A DNA stretch of 64,000 nt from Paenibacillus timonensis (GTDB taxonomy: Bacteria > Bacillota > Bacilli > Paenibacillales > Paenibacillaceae). The notes under the pieces are model-generated. The model did no database searches, was not told the origin of the DNA, and saw only the letters and a list, made by a program, of their open reading frames with translations. Numbering within the stretch: position 1 is the first letter of the stretch; each line of letters starts with the position of its first letter. Of this stretch, positions 61,157 through 64,000 are shown one piece after another. Position numbers and translations under genes: made by a program. Location: NCBI RefSeq assembly GCF_022427145.1, contig NZ_JAKSXN010000005.1:62001-126000 (forward strand). The letters run 5' to 3'.

Positions 61157-61199
61157 AAAAAACGTCCGGTACCGCAAGCTTGCGAGTCCGGACGTTTTG
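61157..61199. terminator. Bidirectional terminator between MFS and ldh
   Basis: AAAACGTCCGG pairs with CCGGACGTTTT; the loop holds a second palindrome, CGCAAGCTTGCG. Confidence 0.9.
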
Positions 61200-61228
61200 T
61201 TATGGAATAAGAACCCCTTTGCTGATAA

Positions 61229-62155
61229 TTACAGATCAAGGTTGGCGATTTCCGCTTTCAGTTTATTCGCGGAGGCGTGGAACTGAGTCAGTTCCTCATT
61301 GCTCAGCTTCAGATCTAACACTTCACGGACGCCCGTGCGGTCAACGATACTCGGTACCCCGAGGTATACGTCAGAAACCCCGTTATAATCGGTCAGCAGC
61401 GTCGATACGTTCAATACGGAAGCTTCGTTCTGCAGGATGGAGACGATGATCCGGTCCAGCGCCAGTGCAATCGCGTAGGAAGTTGCGCCTTTGGCGTTAA
61501 TGATTTCGTAAGCGGCATTTTTCGTGCTGTTGAAAATCTCCTCGCGATCCTCTTCGGAAAACTCCAGTCCGATGCCCGCTACGTTGGCCAAGCTCCAAAG
61601 CGGAAGCTCCGAATCCCCATGTTCGCCGATAATGTGCGCGTGGATGCTGCGCGGGTTAATCTTCTTGTTCTGTCCGATCAAATAACGGAAACGCGCGCTA
61701 TCAAGCAGGGTCCCGGAGCCAATGACGCGATTGGACGGGAACCCGCTTTTCTTCAAGGTGACGTAGGACAGAATGTCCACCGGGTTCGTCGCCACGAGGA
61801 TAATTCCGTGATCGTTATACTTGACGATGTTTTGAATGATGCTGTCGAAAATGCCGGCATTCCGTTTAAGCAAATCGATTCTTGTCTCGCCGGGACGCTG
61901 GGAAGCGCCAGCGGCGATCACGATGACGTCGGCGTCGGCGCAATCGCTGTAATCGCCGGCCCATAACTTAACTCCACCGGTAAATGGTAGGCCGTGGTTC
62001 ATGTCGAGCGCTTCGCCAAGCGCTTTCTCCTTATTGGCATCGATTAATACCAGTTCGGAAATCCGTTCTCTTAAGAGCAGCGTATAAGCGGTCGTTGTGC
62101 CAACCGCCCCCGTGCCGATGATGACAACCCGGCTGGAACGCAGTTTGTTTTTCAT
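61229..62155 (-). CDS. ldh: L-lactate dehydrogenase
   Basis: NAD-dependent reduction of pyruvate to L-lactate; 308 residues, normal length. RVVIIGTGAVGTTTAYTLL binds NAD, AAGASQRPGETRIDLL carries the substrate Arg, VATNPVDILSYV and IIGEHGDSELPLW the catalytic His/Asp region. ATG 62155 follows GAGGAG; the in-frame open stretch to 62290 has no ribosome binding site. It has a long leader of about 200 nt and competes with PdhABCD for pyruvate. Confidence 0.95.
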   Translation of the reverse strand: MKNKLRSSRVVIIGTGAVGTTTAYTLLLRERISELVLIDANKEKALGEALDMNHGLPFTGGVKLWAGDYSDCADADVIVIAAGASQRPGETRIDLLKRNAGIFDSIIQNIVKYNDHGIILVATNPVDILSYVTLKKSGFPSNRVIGSGTLLDSARFRYLIGQNKKINPRSIHAHIIGEHGDSELPLWSLANVAGIGLEFSEEDREEIFNSTKNAAYEIINAKGATSYAIALALDRIIVSILQNEASVLNVSTLLTDYNGVSDVYLGVPSIVDRTGVREVLDLKLSNEELTQFHASANKLKAEIANLDL

Positions 62156-62349
62156 TTTTTCATCTCCTCGTATTATTCTCCAAACCTTAGCTTGCGCCAA
62201 TGCATGCGTTCTTAACCTGATGCGTCGCATGCGTTCAGGCGCTTCGTCGCTTCCAAGAAGAAGCGCGATATGTAATTCGCCCAAATTCATTGTACCCGAA
62301 AGAAGCTCAAAATTTAAAGTAAAAGTTGGAATGTTCAGTTTTGATAGAA
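62156..62349 (-). promoter_or_regulatory. Long structured 5' leader of ldh
   Basis: In transcript sense this 190-nt stretch has GCGCTTC pairing with GAAGCGC and CCTGA pairing with TCAGG, the latter enclosing ATGCG-A-CGCAT. GCATGCGTTC also appears twice in direct repeat on the plus strand. No known riboswitch class was recognised, and no -10/-35 pair is convincing. Confidence 0.35.
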
Positions 62350-62377
62350 TAGAGACATAACAAATATTATGTAAACC
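62350..62377 (+). other. dif-like site B
   Basis: Arms and centre: TAGAGACATAA, CAAATA, TTATGTAAACC. The right arm is the same as in site A, the centre differs at one base, and the left arm ends ACATAA, resembling the XerC arm ending GCATAA of other dif sites. The central ACATAA-N6-TTATGT is an inverted repeat. The remaining stretch 62378-62492 shows nothing I could name apart from a possible TATATT -10 at 62453-62458. Confidence 0.4.
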
Positions 62378-62492
62378 TAAATCAGGCCCTTGAAACTTGT
62401 TATCACATTGTAACCATCGATTAACGATTCTGTAAGGACGAAACTCTCTCTTTATATTATTCTAGTAATAGAAAAAGAGAGAGAGGAATCCG

Positions 62493-63494
62493 GTGAACCC
62501 TATGTCGCCTTACGGAAGACGAAGTGATAAACATGGAGGCCGCTCCGCGCGTACCGGCGCAACGCGGCAGGCGAAATTCGTCATGACGGCAGCGATCGTC
62601 CTGGCGGCGTCATCCCTGGCGCTGACCGCAGTCGCTGTCACTCCGCTTCTGCACGACTCGCTCCCGTTCCAGACGTCGAAGCCAACCCGGGTGATCATAC
62701 CGGCCAAATTGGCGAGCTCCGAAGGGACGGAGGGAGGCCAGAACGTGACTCTAGCCGAATCGCAGCCAACGGAGGAACCAAGCGTTTCCCCGACGGAAGA
62801 GGCCCCGGCGCCTCCCGTTCAGCCAACGGTCGAAACGAAACCGCAGGTAGTGACCGACAAGAAACCTCATACGCCCGTGAAGCAAAAAGTCATCTATCTG
62901 ACCTTTGATGACGGACCCGGTAAATATACGGAGCCGCTGCTTGATATTTTGGAACGTTACCAAATTCACGGCACGTTTTTTATGATTGGAAACCAGCTTG
63001 GCAGCCATAAAGAAGCCGTACATCAGGTGGTGGAGGCCGGCCATTACGTGGGTCTTCACAGCATGACTCACAACAAGAAGAAGTTATATGACGGGGAGGG
63101 CTCGGCTCATTTCATCGAGGAATTCACGCGGGAGCAGAAATTGGTCGAGAAGCTGACGGGGACGACGCCGACCTTGATTCGTGCGCCATACGGCAGCAAA
63201 CCGGAAATCGACGAGAAGTTCCGCGGCGATATCGCTAAGGCCGGTTTTCATATGTGGGATTGGACGGTGGACTCCAAGGATTGGAAATACCCGGATAGCC
63301 CCAGCACGATCCTAAAGGAAGTGAAGCGCCAAACGCACCGAAACACGGAAGTGATCCTCCTGCACGAAAAAGCGCAAACCGTGAAGGTTCTACCCCAGAT
63401 TATCGAATATCTGCAGAGCAAGGGCTACGCCTTTGCCGTTTATAAACCCGACCAGCATTTTACGGTCAATTTCGGGAACGATCCGCGGCTGTAA
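62493..63494 (+). CDS. Membrane-anchored polysaccharide deacetylase (NodB family)
   Basis: A 333-residue protein. A cytoplasmic N-terminal tail is followed by one TM anchor (about 30-53, AAIVLAASSLALTAVAV), a Pro/Glu/Thr-rich spacer (about 70-130) and a C-terminal NodB domain with YLTFDDGPGKYTEPLLDIL, GLHSMTHNKK, LIRAPYGSKPEI, DWTVDSKDW and VILLHEKAQT. It probably deacetylates peptidoglycan or another wall glycan from the outer face. The start is GTG, 6 nt after AGAGG; an ATG follows at 62502. Confidence 0.9.
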   Translation: MNPMSPYGRRSDKHGGRSARTGATRQAKFVMTAAIVLAASSLALTAVAVTPLLHDSLPFQTSKPTRVIIPAKLASSEGTEGGQNVTLAESQPTEEPSVSPTEEAPAPPVQPTVETKPQVVTDKKPHTPVKQKVIYLTFDDGPGKYTEPLLDILERYQIHGTFFMIGNQLGSHKEAVHQVVEAGHYVGLHSMTHNKKKLYDGEGSAHFIEEFTREQKLVEKLTGTTPTLIRAPYGSKPEIDEKFRGDIAKAGFHMWDWTVDSKDWKYPDSPSTILKEVKRQTHRNTEVILLHEKAQTVKVLPQIIEYLQSKGYAFAVYKPDQHFTVNFGNDPRL

Positions 63495-63510
63495 CGCAGC
63501 GTTACGCCTA

Positions 63511-63519
63511 TGGTATAAT
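63511..63519 (+). promoter_or_regulatory. Extended -10 promoter of the last gene
   Basis: TGGTATAAT is an extended -10 (perfect TATAAT at 63514-63519). No good -35 is seen. A palindrome, GTAACGC-A-GCGTTAC (63491-63505), lies just upstream at the end of the deacetylase gene. Confidence 0.5.
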
Positions 63520-63560
63520 GATGTACATACAAGTTTATGCAGAAAGCGAGGTGGTTCGGG

Positions 63561-64000
63561 TTGAGCTTGTGGCACAAGTTGGCCGGAACCGCCCTGGTTA
63601 TGGCGTTGCTTCTGACGGCTTGCACGTCCGAGTCGCCTCCGGCAGCCGCTCCGGTACAAGACGAGCCTGCCGAGGAAGGACAGACGATCACGGTGATCAA
63701 TCCGCAATCCTCCGAAAACCAGGGAAATCCCGCCGCCGCTCCGGCGGAGAACAAAAACAACCGCTACCAGATTCAAACCCGCCTAACCGATTTTCAGCTG
63801 CTGAGCGCAACGACCGGTTTAGCCTGGGGCTGCACGCGCAATGAACTGCGGCTCTATATTACGGAAGACAACGGCAAAACATGGACGAACATCTCTCCCG
63901 CGGCGTCCGTTCCTTTTCCCACCACGCCTGAGTACGGCAAGGATATCTTTTTCCTTGATCCGGATCACGGCTTTATCGTACGTAATTCCGCAGGTTCCGG
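63561..64000 (+). CDS. Lipoprotein with beta-propeller-like body (3' end missing)
   Basis: The first 146 codons of a gene cut by the window edge. The start is TTG behind AAGCGAGGTGG. Signal peptide with lipobox ALLLTACTS, then a Pro/Ala/Gln-rich low-complexity linker (about 25-75). From about residue 80 the sequence LLSATTGLAWG, LYITEDNGKTWTNIS and DIFFLDPDHGFIV resembles BNR/sialidase-like or photosystem-assembly-type propeller blades. Function unknown. Confidence 0.75.
   Translation, partial: MSLWHKLAGTALVMALLLTACTSESPPAAAPVQDEPAEEGQTITVINPQSSENQGNPAAAPAENKNNRYQIQTRLTDFQLLSATTGLAWGCTRNELRLYITEDNGKTWTNISPAASVPFPTTPEYGKDIFFLDPDHGFIVRNSAGS

Noticed and set aside
62156-62290. In-frame N-terminal extension of lactate dehydrogenase by 45 residues
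   Set aside because: No ribosome binding site at the upstream ATG and lactate dehydrogenases lack such an extension; GAGGAG supports the start at 62155.
62401-62440. TGTAAC upstream of the last deacetylase considered as an ECF sigma (sigma-X/W) promoter
   Set aside because: No CGTC/CGAC-like -10 element at 16-17 nt spacing.
1-64000. CRISPR arrays, tRNA, rRNA, transposases, prophage genes
   Set aside because: None seen on either strand.

Overview
The window looks like a chromosomal segment of a low-to-mid GC Gram-positive bacterium of the order Bacillales, most likely Paenibacillus or a close relative. This rests on strong GGAGG-type ribosome binding sites with many TTG and GTG starts, secreted proteins with Gram-positive signal peptides and lipoboxes, a c-di-AMP (ydaO-type) riboswitch ahead of a LysM-3D wall protein, and a separate pyrK-pyrD pair. 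It also rests on an intergenic inverted-repeat element that resembles a family I remember from Paenibacillus. The genus call is inference. No rRNA, tRNA, CRISPR array, transposase or prophage block was seen.

Layout. 1-6.3 kb: the start of an SDR dehydrogenase divergent from a LysR regulator, a ThiF/MoeB-like E1 enzyme, an orphan OmpR-type regulator with a degenerate receiver, an NlpC/P60 wall hydrolase, thiN, a TRIC-type membrane protein and an esterase. 6.4-11.8 kb: a complete pyruvate dehydrogenase operon pdhABCD; its E2 has two nearly identical lipoyl domains. 11.9-19.5 kb: alpha-carbonic anhydrase, a methyltransferase, a Fur-controlled siderophore-binding lipoprotein, a sulfur-relay operon (ArsR regulator, CoA-disulfide reductase-rhodanese-TusA fusion, DsrE-like protein), and two exported proteins of unknown role. 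19.7-26.9 kb: a phosphodiesterase lipoprotein split by an apparent frameshift, thyA-folA, gltD and topB.

27.0-33.5 kb: a two-component system next to a GDSL lipoprotein, MBOAT acyltransferase, DHHW protein and DUF4358 lipoprotein, which together look like an envelope-polymer O-acylation system. 33.5-41.6 kb: HAD hydrolase, HTH regulator, MFS transporter, then an operon of ABC ATPase, FG-GAP lipoprotein, response regulator and histidine kinase, followed by a GNAT enzyme. 41.6-48.1 kb: glycogen genes glgC divergent from glgB-glgA, plus a CBM34-type GH13 amylase. 48.4-50.7 kb: an amino-acid ABC importer. 50.7-53 kb: the repeat element, the riboswitch with its LysM-3D target, and a polysaccharide deacetylase. 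53-56.9 kb: pyrK-pyrD, an LpdD-like small protein, moeA and mobB. 56.9-62.4 kb: a XerS-like recombinase, a SpeE-like protein, a MarR regulator, a CBS protein, an MFS transporter and L-lactate dehydrogenase. 62.5-64 kb: a membrane-anchored deacetylase and a truncated lipoprotein.

Most genes are core metabolism (pyruvate to acetyl-CoA, lactate, glycogen, folate/thymidylate, pyrimidine, molybdopterin) mixed with envelope remodelling and its sensing. The observations most worth a second look are two directly repeated dif-like 28-bp sites bracketing the MarR-CBS-MFS-ldh segment beside a XerS-like recombinase, the envelope acylation/two-component cluster, the ATPase-lipoprotein-kinase operon whose ATPase lacks the H-loop histidine, the sulfur-relay operon with palindromes in its promoter, and a riboswitch that abuts a Shine-Dalgarno sequence with no room for a terminator.
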